From Verpa conica (Eukaryota; Ascomycota; Pezizomycetes; Pezizales; Morchellaceae): a stretch of DNA of 64,000 bases. The stretch spans positions 248,001 to 312,000 of the forward strand of contig JAUFSD010000002.1 of NCBI GenBank assembly GCA_033030425.1, in the 5' to 3' direction. Positions 1 to 10,641 of this stretch are shown one piece after another. Position 1 is the stretch's first letter; the number at the start of each line of letters is the position of its first letter. The notes below the pieces were generated by a model. That model did not search any database and was not told the origin of the DNA. It saw nothing but the letters and a program-made list of their open reading frames with translations. A program made the position numbers and the translations under genes.

Positions 1-1260
1 CACAGATCTACATATATATGAAATCATCAAACACCAGTCTATATTAGAATATCTCTATGTAGATGGACTATTTACCAACTAGGAGCTTGAAGCATATGCT
101 CATGTGAGCACATTATTCTAATTGAATGATAGAAGTAGTAGGTTGAATATTGAGCTACTTTGCTTCCAATTCTGCAATTTCTAGGGCGATCGTTAGTCTG
201 AGCTATATAGCCCATGCTTGATGCTTATAAAAATACACGATATTTTGCTTTCAACTGGTGATGGGATAGCTGCATCACGGTCATAAGACCACGCAGCCGT
301 TTTTACTTGGAAGCCTAGGAATCCGGCACATCTAGACAACAAGACCCCAGAAGAAGCAAATGTCTTAGGGCACTTCTCAGGTTCTCTGCTAAATGATTCG
401 CTCAGCACAGACAACCAAGTTATGCAGATGCCCAAGCAATTAATGCAAGCTCCACAATTTTTATGACTTTTGTATCTTGTGACACCAATCCACCTCAGCA
501 GTTAATCTTTGAATTAGGGAACTATAAGGTGCTATACTCGACTGCCGTTTTCGTGGATGCTTTGAGGTTAGAGCTAAAGTGCCTAGCTTTTGGGGGCTGC
601 ATAAGACAACTACCACACTCTACTCTATGGTCAAAGGAGTATGTTATTCTCCTGTTTCCTTGTAACTAGAATATTTACCACGCAACAAGAGAAGTTGGTG
701 AGACTCAACCTAACACAAACAAAATACTACCAAAGTTATTTTGCCGGAAATTATTTGGCAAAATTTCAAGGCTAGAGTAACGCCATGCAGGCCCCAGTAC
801 CGGAATTCTCCGCAGCGGCCAAGCCCGCTGTGGGATGAGGCTCTGCGGGGTATGAGCCTGGCGTGGGATAAGCCCTTGCCAACCCCTGCAGCTATTAAAT
901 GCGTTCAAGGCGCACGGAGCAAGCGATGCCCCGCCTTTTTTTCAGGCTGTCCATTTGGTGGCCGTTGAGATAGTGTTTATTTATTTGCTTTTTTGGGTGG
1001 TCGCGGAAGAGGCGATGATGGTGGGTGGAGGAGGAGGCTGAACAAATGGCAGGCTGGGAAGAGCTGAAGCTAGTCCTGGCCATCTCCTCCTCGCCTCTAT
1101 CCTTACCCCCTCTTCATCCGCTTCACAGCCACTGTTTCTGCCATTTCATCTTTTGCTATCATATCGCCATCTTTGTTTGACGGCGGTGGAGCTTCAACTC
1201 GTGTGATCATTCAGTTGATAGAAATCTGTATAACAAACTCACCGGGTTCGCATTGCCATC
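1..1260. other. Intergenic, no supported gene
   Basis: No reading frame here has convincing coding character; the short ORFs on both strands overlap each other and resemble no family I know. A G+C-richer patch lies at about 780-1080. A pyrimidine-rich stretch at about 1081-1150 may belong to the promoter or 5' leader of the F-box gene that starts at 1261. Confidence 0.5.
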
Positions 1261-3377
1261 ATGGCGTACAACCCTTATTTCAACAACCATACTGCCTCAC
1301 TATCCACTCTTCCCACTGAAATATCGTATGTCTATCGTGTATGGGTCTCTGTTCTTAATGCCTACTGACATAGTATGACGAAATAGTGAACAGATTTATG
1401 CCTATCTCACTCCCACAATCTTAACCCGGCTGGCTAGGGTCAGTAGAGCCATTTACGCTTCTGTACAATCACCTCTTTACCGCCATGCTACTATCAGTTC
1501 ATACGAAAAGCTACCGCTTTTTATTAATACTCTACATGGCGCTGCTACCTTTAATCGTTGGGGTGAAGGTGCAAGCAAGAATGTTGTGAGTTTACGCATT
1601 TCTATAGATCCGAATGCGAGTGAAGCCGCAGGATCTAGGCCAACAGCCATTATGCTTGAGAAGATGATTTCTACTATCGGAAGGTATTTTCTATCCATAT
1701 TTCTACTGGTAAAATATAACTACGCATACCTTGTACACTTTCATCTTGGTACATTAATTATGGGTCTATTTTCAGCGGATATGGAGTGCACTCTTGTTTA
1801 GAATTTAAATTAAAATTGAGCATATGACCTGATACTTAATAGTATTGATAAGCTGCTGACTTATTGATTCAGATATTGCCCTTCAGTTAGAATCACTCTC
1901 CATATAAAGAACGGCTCATGCAACTCACAGCCGATCTCTTCCTTCGAGCGTGATAACTTCAGTAACGCTTTCAGTAATGTCACTAGCCTAATTCTTCATG
2001 TGGGTGCTGTTCCCACCGATTCTGGGAGTGGCTCTAGTACTAGTGGCCCATCGGCTTCGTCCATTTCTCAAGTTATCCCTAGCCGCCGTTTTGATATCCA
2101 GAACTTTGAGGGTGGAGGCAGAGGGGTTTGTAAACCAAACCGAAAGTTTTGGGCTGGGATTTTCAACGGGCGAAGCTTCCCAGACCTGAGAGAAGTGGAG
2201 ATCAAGCATAGCCGCGAGATTGCACGTGGTAGTTCTTGGCTGAACGCATCTCCTGTTTCCTTCGAAAAGGGAGATTTGAGAGGCCTAGAAAACATTACAA
2301 AGCTTGTTGTCGAATCAACTCCTGAACTCAATGATTCGGTGCTTATGAGTGCCTTGAACTTTGCACAGAAGTTAAAGATACTAGAGCTACGAAAAGTTGC
2401 CTCCTTGAGCTATGAAGGTAATAATTCTCTTTTAAAAAGTGAGTTTTTATAGTGAGCTAAATACGCACGCTTGCTCTTAGCTTTATCCCAACTTCTTCCG
2501 CACGCTCTACCGAACCTAAGCCACTTTACCCTCGAAATAGAGGCTAATCACAGTAACTCAATCACGGCTAGACATCAGCTAGAGAGTTACCAACCTTTGG
2601 CACCTATTAGTAGAGATAACCCAGCGCCTCCCCACCTTTGCCCCCTCTTTAGGCAGTTTGCTAAAGACCTTCAATACCTAAATCTCAAAGCTCCCTATCT
2701 TTGTCGTGACATTTTTCTGGATGAAATAGAAAAACTCAAGCTAGATGAGGCTGGTGTCAAGGTGGATATTGGTGGACCTGCTGGTGGTCATTTCGTCTCG
2801 AGTCAAGGGGAAATTCAAAAAGTGGATGCAATCGCTATCCAGATGATAATCAAAGCTTTTAGAGCAAAGAAGGAGGAAATCAGGTTCAAAGGTGCTATAC
2901 ATGAGAAACTGAAAGAGAAGGGGACAAAAAAAGGAGACGATGCATATGAAGTCGCAATTACCGGAATTGAGTACGAAGAAGAGCAAAAAAGGTTCCAGAG
3001 AGCAAGGAAAATCAAGGAACAGAAGTGGGAGAGAAAAATTAGGGTCTCCCAAGGAATGTGTAGAGAGGGTGAATGCTGGGGCGAGATGGGAATTCTCGCA
3101 TCACTTGAGGAGGAGGATGTGAACTGGCTTCTCGGGAGTACGATTTCAATCTATAACTTCCCTCAAAAACCTTCGCTACTTTAAGTATCCCGGAACAGAA
3201 CCAAAGAAGCTGACGAATATAGATGAGGCACTCGGACTCGTAACTAGGTGTGAGAACGGCATTTTTGATTCCGATCAGAAGTACGAAGACGCATTCCCTG
3301 GCTTTGTCCCTAGCGAAGCTTTGGTTGCGATACGCAATAGGAATTATGGTCATGATTTTAACGATGATATGGCTTAA
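1261..3377 (+). CDS. F-box protein, 5 exons
   Basis: Predicted exons are 1261-1325, 1387-1683, 1873-2417, 2481-3068 and 3139-3377; phases close and give 577 aa. The N-terminus (residues about 14-50) reads LSTLPTEISEQIYAYLTP and continues LTRLARVSRAIY, an F-box-like pattern (LP.EI...I..YL....L..L..VSR). F-box proteins usually dock on Skp1 and present substrates to an SCF ubiquitin ligase, so that role is inferred. The middle has leucine-rich stretches (LTLEI, LRYF type) as in the degenerate repeats of fungal F-box proteins. Roughly residues 390-495 are an unusually charged Lys/Glu/Arg-rich helix, probably a coiled coil. Intron 2 (189 bp) could hide another splice form. The last intron has a weak acceptor and is the least certain junction. 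The substrate is unknown. Confidence 0.72.
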
Positions 3378-4594
3378 GAGATTATAGGCATGTAGGGTTT
3401 AATCTACTAGAATTGGGGTTCTAGTCTTTTGCCAGGGACTCCGCTACGACATGTCACTCTCATTATGGGGTTGTATTAGGTGATTAATCAGATAAATAAG
3501 TGTAGTGGTTTCTTTCGGGATTTACAGTTGATTCTTTCGGGAGGTCATGTTTGTGTTTTTTTTGTTTTCAGGCCGGACCTCTTCGGTCCAATAAGAGAGG
3601 GGCGCGAAAAAAAATAAAATAAAAAAAAACTACTTATTTTTAGCTTAATCTTTTTTAAATATCTATATCTTTTGTACTGTTGAGATTTTCATAAATAGCT
3701 GTTATAACAATTCGCTGATTGTGACTATTTATGCTATTTGAATAGCAAAAGAACAAGAGATAGCATTTCTTAGCCTATGATTAAGGAAATTCATATTGTT
3801 ACCCAGCTGATAGAGTTGTGATGGTTCACTTAGAGTCACTCAGGGTGATAACCACTACAATTATTATAGTAGAGAATGCTTAATTAAGGAAGGGTCCTCG
3901 GACCCCCTCTATATACCCCACTTCTAGGGGCCTCGGGTCCCTCTACCGGCTCTCTGATATAAACTTCACTAGTCATATATGCACGGTACCCCATTAGGGG
4001 GATTCGTTCAACAAGAATACTCTACTAATTAGTTATATGTACTATAGTTACAGTAGCGTATAAGGGTGACGCAATAGCATCTTGTTACATACTCTTTCTT
4101 TGTATCTTATAAGGCTAAATAAAAACGCACCTTTAGGTAGGAGCTACAACCCTCCTCAAGACTATACTTGGGGGATGTAGATTAAAGAACTCATAGAGTA
4201 GCCTAAGCTATAGTCAAAAAAAAGTAAGACTATACCTAAGCGGGGAAGAGTTAGTCTAATTAAGAGTTTTTATTATAGCTCCGGGCCTCTAGAGAGATAT
4301 CGAGATCTTATGGAAAATACTGAGCGATACTACTTTATAAGAATAATGCTGGAAACGATTGGTTTTTGTATCATTTCAGAGCTACTAACCATAGCTAAAG
4401 ATAATACTCCAGGTATCCTCCTTTAAGAACTAAAACCATAATAAATAAACTAGGGTAAAGAGAGCTATAAACCGCTAATCATAAAACCACCAGAGATAAA
4501 GTAACCAATGCAATGCAAAAACCCAGAACCCAGAAACCCAGAAACCCAGAAACCCATGCCAAGAACAAATTTACACCCCTCATAATCAATTTTC
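3378..4594. other. AT-rich intergenic
   Basis: No coding frame is visible. Around 3890-3960 there are short G/C-rich blocks resembling ggtcctcgg and ggcctcggg in an otherwise AT-rich context. The stretch separates two convergent 3' ends (F-box gene and eisosome gene), so it should hold both transcript ends. Confidence 0.5.
4519..4557. repeat. Short tandem repeat, unit acccagaa
   Basis: About four imperfect 7-8 bp copies of acccagaa lie 40-75 bp beyond the stop codon of the eisosome gene, probably in its 3' UTR. This looks like a simple microsatellite; no function is inferred. Confidence 0.8.
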
Positions 4595-5719
4595 CTAAAC
4601 AGCAATCATTCTCCCCATCCTTTCTTCTTCAGTAATCGGATATGGCGGTTCTCCATATGTACTTCCATACGTAGTTGGTGCAAAGATTTCTGCTCTTGAG
4701 CTAACATTTCTCAGGGCAGGGTGTACATCTCGATGTGCGGGGTGAATATCGATCTGCGCTGGATGTACTTGTGTTTGATTGATCTGTGTTGTTTGTTGTG
4801 TCGGATGTACAAGGGCAGATGATGGTGCAGTTGACTTTCCATTTATCACCCCTCCAGTCAGAGGATGTGCCTGGGTTACGACATCCTCGAGCTCGGCTGA
4901 CCATTGCCGGAGCTCTGCTTCCGCGTCACGAAGAATCTGCCGTGCCTCGCCCTCCCCATCAAAGGCCTCGTGTACATCACCTGGTGCTACAGGGGTATCA
5001 TTGAGGAGATTCAACATTCTTCTCCCGTGTTTCGCTAATATCGCCTGTTTCTCTGCTCTCTCTACAACAGCCGCAAAATGCTGCGCATAAGCCTCTTTCA
5101 GTTTCGCCCTCGTAATGTTTGTGAGCTGTGCCTCTGCCACCAAGTTCTCTGCCTCTGCTCTAACTAACTCCTGTTCCAGGATAGCAAGACGAGGCGAGTT
5201 GGGTTCCTTGTATTCCAATTTCCTAATATCCTCTATGATCCTGTGTCGGTTTTCCCTACTTGGCCCAACACTGCTTTCCGTATTCCGAATCGACTTAAGT
5301 ACCGTTCTGCAGCCCTCTAGATTTCCCGCAAAGCCCTCTTCTAGGCTGCCAAGCTCAGAGAGTATCACACCGAGTTTATCTGATAGCTCAGATACAGCGT
5401 CGTCACCCGTTGACTCTCCCCATTCCGAGAGCTGGGTCGCGATGCATTGACGCTCATGGGCAGCGGTGTTATATGCGGTAATGACATGGTTCTCTGACTT
5501 GATGAGACGGAAGAGGCGGCGGGAAAGGTCCGGCCGGGTGGAAGCGCGAAGGGATGCAAAGAGGGAGACTTTTCGGCGAAGCGGGGGAGCGGGAGAGGAA
5601 GCTGTGCGGGTTGGAGGCGGTTTAGAGCGTGTGGAAATGGTGCGGTGCCTTAGAAGGGTTGAGTCAGCGGGAATGGTGGGTGACTTGCGGGTGCTATAGG
5701 GAGGTGGTGGAATAGCCAT
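4595..5719 (-). CDS. Eisosome core protein, Pil1/Lsp1 family
   Basis: Single exon, 374 aa. It matches the Pil1/Lsp1 BAR-domain family: LSRRLFRLIKSENHV, QLSEWGE, VSELSDKLGVIL, LKSIRNTESSV.PSR, a run like EYKEPNSPRLAILEQELVRA and AENLVAEAQLTNITRAKL. These are the most conserved blocks of the family. Pil1 and Lsp1 assemble on the inner plasma membrane into eisosomes, furrows linked to sphingolipid signalling and transporter protection. The basic, Ser/Pro-rich N-terminus (residues 1-55) is typical as a membrane or phosphorylation segment. The C-terminal tail (residues about 300-345) is unusual: it repeats an HPA/HPT motif about five times (VHPTQ, VHPAQ, IHPAH, VHPAL). That divergent tail suggests one of several paralogues. 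I assign the family firmly but not which paralogue. Confidence 0.92.
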   Translation of the reverse strand: MAIPPPPYSTRKSPTIPADSTLLRHRTISTRSKPPPTRTASSPAPPLRRKVSLFASLRASTRPDLSRRLFRLIKSENHVITAYNTAAHERQCIATQLSEWGESTGDDAVSELSDKLGVILSELGSLEEGFAGNLEGCRTVLKSIRNTESSVGPSRENRHRIIEDIRKLEYKEPNSPRLAILEQELVRAEAENLVAEAQLTNITRAKLKEAYAQHFAAVVERAEKQAILAKHGRRMLNLLNDTPVAPGDVHEAFDGEGEARQILRDAEAELRQWSAELEDVVTQAHPLTGGVINGKSTAPSSALVHPTQQTTQINQTQVHPAQIDIHPAHRDVHPALRNVSSRAEIFAPTTYGSTYGEPPYPITEEERMGRMIAV

Positions 5720-7527
5720 TTTTATGTGGGGTTTTTGTTTATAGATATTATAAAAATAGAGAGGATGCAGGCAATTATGATGGGTAAAGTCGAAAGTAAA
5801 GATGATGACCTCTGATCGTACTATAGGAATTAAACTAGAAGACCGGCTTACATTCTGAAATTAGGGAGGTTGGAAGGTTTCCTCTTATATCGTCTTTCAA
5901 ACTTCACCACAATGTATTTTACGAAAGCAAGAGGGTATGAAATGTCGTGTTTTCTACGGGCGCGAACCAGAATAGTAGCGGGATATAGCGGTAAGAGAAA
6001 CTCTGATACAGCCCCGGATAGAAAATCGGACCCGGAGATGAAACGAAAGTAAAGTGGAGATAGAAGCGCTTGGTAGGTATGGATAAAGGGAAGTGGAAAT
6101 AGTAGCAGAGAAACCCCACGAATGAGGTGAAGAGGACAACCATCTCTCCAGACGTCATTCCCAGGGTCATTCTGTTTCACCCGAAATAATTGGTGCGTGG
6201 CCCTTGCGCACCCTGCATAACCGGGGTGTCGGATGCTTAACATAGTGACGCTATCCCTGAAGGGGCATCTGGGCGCTTAGTGGTAACGGTTGACAGGCCA
6301 TGATTGAACAGCAGTGATGGGCAGGAATGAATATCTACAGCTATGGATGAATTATCCCAGACAACCAGAAAAAGGGCCTTATTGGAAAGCAGCTTTAGCC
6401 GTCGGTGATCTGGGATACAAGGATGCTTTATTTTGTTTGGCACCAAAGATAAAGAGTCTGGTGGTATTGGCGTCTCAGCTGCTGACCAAGTAATCAGATT
6501 CTCCTAATCCTAATACTTACCCTATTTGCCTCCAAAAAGCCACGTCTTAAAGATTCTGCATGTACTAAGTTTCATCGGTTGATAGTCCAAAGAGGGGCAT
6601 CTCCTAAACTGTTCCGGGTCCTCAATGTTGATAGAATGTTTATTGGTTATAGGTTGTTCTGATAAAAGGCCTATATGGTTTCCTATTTATCAAAATGGCT
6701 TCCCGTAAACAAAAAGGTATATCAGCCTGCATTATATGACTCGGGCACATCTGGCTCAGGGGTGCAGGAAAATAGCCGCAGTAATTGGGATAAAGACCCT
6801 TTGTCCGTAACAGGGATGGAACATAGGTAGATAAATAATTTTGAACGGCCAAGTAGGTTTTTCGTACACCCTACCAAGCACTATATCTGTAGTTACCTAG
6901 GGTTCGTAAACTTCTCAATACGCCAAGTGTTTGTAAATTCTAGGAATATACCACTTACTATTAGAAGGCCTGGTAGAAGGGGAAGAACTTTTAAAGTATT
7001 GGAAGGATCGACTGGATCCTTATCAACCACCTAAGAAAAATACCCTAGGTAGAGCTTATAGAAGCACACACATGATCGAGGGCTAATCAAGCAATCAATA
7101 TGATATTAGAGGAACCTCGTCTATAAAGATATCTTTCACATATCAATAGAGTCAGATACAGATATTTTAGGCAGATCGGTAAAACATTGTGTATTTTCTA
7201 GGGAGCTGGATATATGTGAGGGGCTAATAGCGTTCGTCCCGACCTTGCTTATAAATTTTCTTGCATAATTTAGGGGAGGGGTTCCTTGATACATGTCTTT
7301 TGGATCGTTGAGGCCTTCGTGTTGCTTGACAGTGGTCTGAGAGGATAATGCCTAGTAAGTAGTAAACACGCTACCTGCAGTATGGAAATCTACCCTCTAA
7401 TCATCTTATATCTGGCCCCACGTCACCTATTTCTTTCTTTAAAACTCATACTCCGATTATTTATCACCAGGCTAGTATCAATAGCCACCCAACACTACAA
7501 CAACCCTACATAGCTATCCTATTAACT
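5720..7527. other. Intergenic, no supported gene
   Basis: Several ORFs of 60-131 codons occur on both strands around 5850-6450, but they overlap in different frames and resemble no protein family. The rest is AT-rich without structure I can name. The first ~150 bp upstream of 5719 should contain the eisosome gene promoter, and the end contains that of the 279-aa gene. Confidence 0.45.
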
Positions 7528-8367
7528 ATGGCCCAGCAGCCCTCTTCTCCCACACCCACACCCACACCCACACCCGAGACCATCTGGCTGAGAGTCCGGC
7601 CTTGTCTTACAGACCCTTCAAAGCGAATTATAACCACCCTTAAAAACGGACAAGAAGAGGAAAATCCGGCTGCTCAGAACCTTTGGGATGAAGAGCAAAG
7701 AGCTCAGCGGCATATGGGCATTGAAAAATTCTTTGTTCACACATATATGATGCCACCTATAGACGATGAATTCGGAGGTGGTGAGAAAGTACTCCTCATA
7801 ATTGAGTTCGTCGACTCAGGCCACAGATTCAGCTATGAGCTTAATGGGGGCGTAGCAAGCTGGTGCTTCAAACCTCTGTTAGGTGGTATTGATTATAAGG
7901 GGGAGAAGGGGAACTTTTATGGTTTCAAACCACACTCCCATGACTTCTTTCATGATACGTTGGTACCTATAACACTTAGGGCTTATAGAAATCTCCAAGC
8001 ACTATTAGTGCTTCGCAGGCCGGAAACTATGTGTGAGGGTCAGCTGCACGATCACTATCATATTAGAATTCTCTTGGAAACAGTTCATGATAAAATAGGT
8101 CGTGTGAAACAGAGAGTTGCCTGTACGGACCTTCTGGTTTGCGGGGATACAGAAGTCTGTTGGCTATTTCAGTTATTATCATGGACATGCGATCGAGATC
8201 TTATACTTCAACAGGTTAATAACAGGGGTTATTATGTACTCGACAGTAAAGTCTCATACAGGAGGGTTTCCTGGGATGGGATCAATGTAGAGAATTTGGG
8301 GTGGCCGAAAGGTTATCCTATATTCCTATCAACCCGTGAGAAAGGGTTACAGCCTACCTATAACTAG
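7528..8367 (+). CDS. Orphan protein with C-terminal CTxL/WxC block
   Basis: Single exon, 279 aa, starting at an ATG right after a cytosine/adenine-rich leader. I do not recognise it. There is no signal peptide: the N-terminus is a PTPTPTP repeat encoded by a cccaca microsatellite (about 7549-7575). The central part is mixed alpha/beta in character. The C-terminal quarter (residues about 195-232) contains CTDLLVCGDTEVCWL followed by LLSWTCDRDL. The same spacing of C-T-x-L, a second Cys and W-x-C-[DE]-R-D occurs in the secreted protein encoded at 8952-9434, apart from a gap of about 15 residues. I infer a distant relationship; function is unknown. Confidence 0.65.
   Translation: MAQQPSSPTPTPTPTPETIWLRVRPCLTDPSKRIITTLKNGQEEENPAAQNLWDEEQRAQRHMGIEKFFVHTYMMPPIDDEFGGGEKVLLIIEFVDSGHRFSYELNGGVASWCFKPLLGGIDYKGEKGNFYGFKPHSHDFFHDTLVPITLRAYRNLQALLVLRRPETMCEGQLHDHYHIRILLETVHDKIGRVKQRVACTDLLVCGDTEVCWLFQLLSWTCDRDLILQQVNNRGYYVLDSKVSYRRVSWDGINVENLGWPKGYPIFLSTREKGLQPTYN
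7549..7575. repeat. cccaca microsatellite inside a gene
   Basis: About four copies of a 6-bp unit encode a Pro-Thr repeat near the N-terminus of the 279-aa orphan. The period is a multiple of three, so length changes would keep the frame. Confidence 0.85.
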
Positions 8368-8951
8368 TATCCGTATATTAGATGGATAAGCTCCGCCTAG
8401 TAACTGTGTGATTCATAGGTAAGAGTTAATAGAAATCTGGGATGGAGTATGATTCAGTACTACTCTTTATGTATCTCCCTATTTTTCAAAGTCTGCTAGG
8501 ATTTTGTGGGAGGAGTAGTAATGATTACTGTTTGTGGCTTATTATGTTTTATGTGTATCTTACGCACTATATGTGCTCCTAAGAAACTCGATTCATATAT
8601 GTAAAGAATACTGGGGCTTATAAACTCACAGAGTCTTTTCAGTGTAAGAATATAGAACAGAATGCGTGAGGTATCTCTCCTGAGTTTCCTACCGGCAAAA
8701 ACTTCTTTGGGAACTAGCTGAGAGGAGGACGGGAACTAGTATCAACTCTTATTGAGGATTAAAACATAGAATATTCCAGTAGTAGCTTCCAGTTTCTATT
8801 GAGTCAAAAAAGACAGGAATCTTAGCAGCCCCCTGGTGTTCTTCATCGTTTGTAAAGAATACTTGAGATGAAGGTTTTTCCATATAAGTCAGCAGTCGGT
8901 ATAGATTTACATACCTATCAGGTAGACAGTCATCCAACCATAAATCCAGTC
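8368..8951. other. Intergenic
   Basis: No coding signal. The in-frame extension upstream of 8952 (from 8868) would put an unconvincing 28-residue leader before an excellent signal peptide, so I treat it as 5' untranslated sequence. Confidence 0.5.
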
Positions 8952-9434
8952 ATGGAGCTCATTCCCCTCATCCTCATCCTCCTCATCTTTGTCCCTACTT
9001 CTCTCGAGAAAGAATCGAGTACCATACCCTCAATCACTGACCTTTCTCCCGATTTCAATTCCACCACTACCACCTCAGCCGACACCCACTCTTTCAACTT
9101 CAACGGGAAAATATATCAGTACATCTGCAACACCGCAAGTGGCTCCCCAGATGCTACCCATGCTGTCCGCGGCGCGGCACTCATCAGGAAGGAATGGAAT
9201 CGCAAATTAGTTCAGCCAGAAAACAGTACCGAGTGTACAGCGCTGATGACATACGGGACTGCAAAATTCTGCATGTATGGATCGAAAGGATTGTGGGAGT
9301 GGTATGATTGGGTTGGTGAAATTTTGCTGTTTGTTGCGTGGAAGTGTGAGAGGGATATCGAAGGATGGAGAGTTGGGGTTACTATATATCATAGTGATTT
9401 AGATGGGGAGATGTTTCAGATCGTTCACTCCTAG
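8952..9434 (+). CDS. Small secreted cysteine protein
   Basis: Single exon, 160 aa. I chose the ATG at 8952 because the protein then begins with a clear signal peptide (MELIPLILILLIFVPTS, cleavage expected near residue 18-22). A Ser/Thr-rich linker follows to about residue 48, then a compact domain with four cysteines: YIC, ECTAL, KFCMYG and WKCERD. The arrangement IC..ASGSP.A...VR, CT.L.TY..AK and V.EI...V.WKC reappears in the secreted protein at 17800-18387, so the two are likely paralogues. The spacing loosely recalls Hce2/Ecp2-type fungal effectors, but that is only a memory-based resemblance. Likely an extracellular effector-like or defence protein; the target is unknown. Confidence 0.78.
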   Translation: MELIPLILILLIFVPTSLEKESSTIPSITDLSPDFNSTTTTSADTHSFNFNGKIYQYICNTASGSPDATHAVRGAALIRKEWNRKLVQPENSTECTALMTYGTAKFCMYGSKGLWEWYDWVGEILLFVAWKCERDIEGWRVGVTIYHSDLDGEMFQIVHS

Positions 9435-10641
9435 AGGAGGCTGCTTATAGGCATCGAGATCGTCCTGTATTTTTTTTTTTGGCCCAGCGGTCGACCACCG
9501 TTAAAGAGCACGCGTAGAATTTTAATTCACTCTTTACGCCGACTATGACACATCTACGTAGTAGAAATCATTGGTTTGCATTATGAATGCATGTACTTTA
9601 ATAGTGATCGATCGCTGAAATAGCAAAAAGTTCCTCTCTCCCAGCGCAAGGCAATACAGGACTTGAGAGTACATCTTTATCGGGGATTCGAACGTGCGGC
9701 CCTCCGACAATCGTTGCGACCGATTGTGGGGGCGTTTCCGTTGGGAGACCGGACCTCCCGTGAGTAGGCTGTACTTTTGTCCATTTGAGTAGCTGGGGCT
9801 CCTTGGCCCCCGTCACATGATAGACCCTACTTCAGAGTGTAGAAGCCCCCCCTTTTTCTACTGGCTCATGCTCAAGAGATTACCGATAAAGAGATAAGAA
9901 CTACATGCACATTCAAACTTAATCGGTCAATAAGGTTTCCATGTTTACGCCATATGAGTGGGAGGGGGGGGGACTCACTCTCAGCATCTCGACTGAGTGG
10001 TACCTTTGATGATTTCTTCAAAATCTATTATAAACGACTTATATAGAGTAATTATAATGAATTTTCTGAACATCTAGAAAGTATCTCTATATATGTACTT
10101 TCGGGGGTGGAGGAAAGTGACGAGAACTGTGGCAGGGCGAATTGTAAGAAAAGATCAGCGTAATTCCACCGCCACAGTTCTCGTCACTTATCCCCACCCA
10201 CGAAGTACTTCCTTTGCTAAAGTAATTTTTAGAACCTATGGAACTTTCAAAGGACTATAAGGGATATATATATATATGTACTGGACCTTTTCATCAGGAG
10301 TATCCTAGGACCTACTGATATATATATTTATGCTAACACTCGACCTAGTTTCAATTAAGACGGTAGCACTCCCCGTTAAAAATTTCATAAATCGACTACC
10401 CCTCTTTAATTTATTGTGAGAATTCCAAACACATATTTAGTATTTGGTCCGGATAGAAAAGCCCCCCACGGGAGAACTACAGCAGGAGGAATTTAATAAA
10501 AACCAGCCTAGGGAACCTTGAAGAAACGATAAAAGCGATATAGGAATAAAAGAATATAGGGGGGGGAATGAAACCCCGGAAATAAAAACCATAACTAAGT
10601 TGATATCCAACTCACCAGTGCGTACATGTAGCGGAGGAGGA
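9435..10641. other. Intergenic with T-tract and long hairpin
   Basis: A 10-12 bp T-run lies near 9471, and a tRNA-like but non-foldable block lies at about 9680-9800. G/C homopolymers occur at about 9848 and 9962. A long inverted repeat at 10095-10210 is listed separately. No gene is supported. Confidence 0.5.
10095..10210. repeat. Long inverted repeat (hairpin), ~38-bp arms
   Basis: The left arm (10095-10133) and right arm (10171-10210) are near-perfect reverse complements. The inner 19 bp, aagtgacgagaactgtggc, are exact; the outer part has a few mismatches, including ggggtgg against its partner. The spacer is about 37 bp. The hairpin lies in a gene-free AT-rich region and may be a MITE relic, a small-RNA precursor or a transcription-ending structure. 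Nothing in the sequence decides between these. Confidence 0.85.

Noticed and set aside
5848..6243. 131-codon ORF on the minus strand
   Set aside because: It overlaps other open frames on both strands, has no recognisable domain and no coding-like composition.
9660..9810. tRNA-like block on the minus strand containing gttcgaatcc
   Set aside because: The T-arm does not pair properly and no acceptor or D-arm closes around it, so it is at best a decayed relic.
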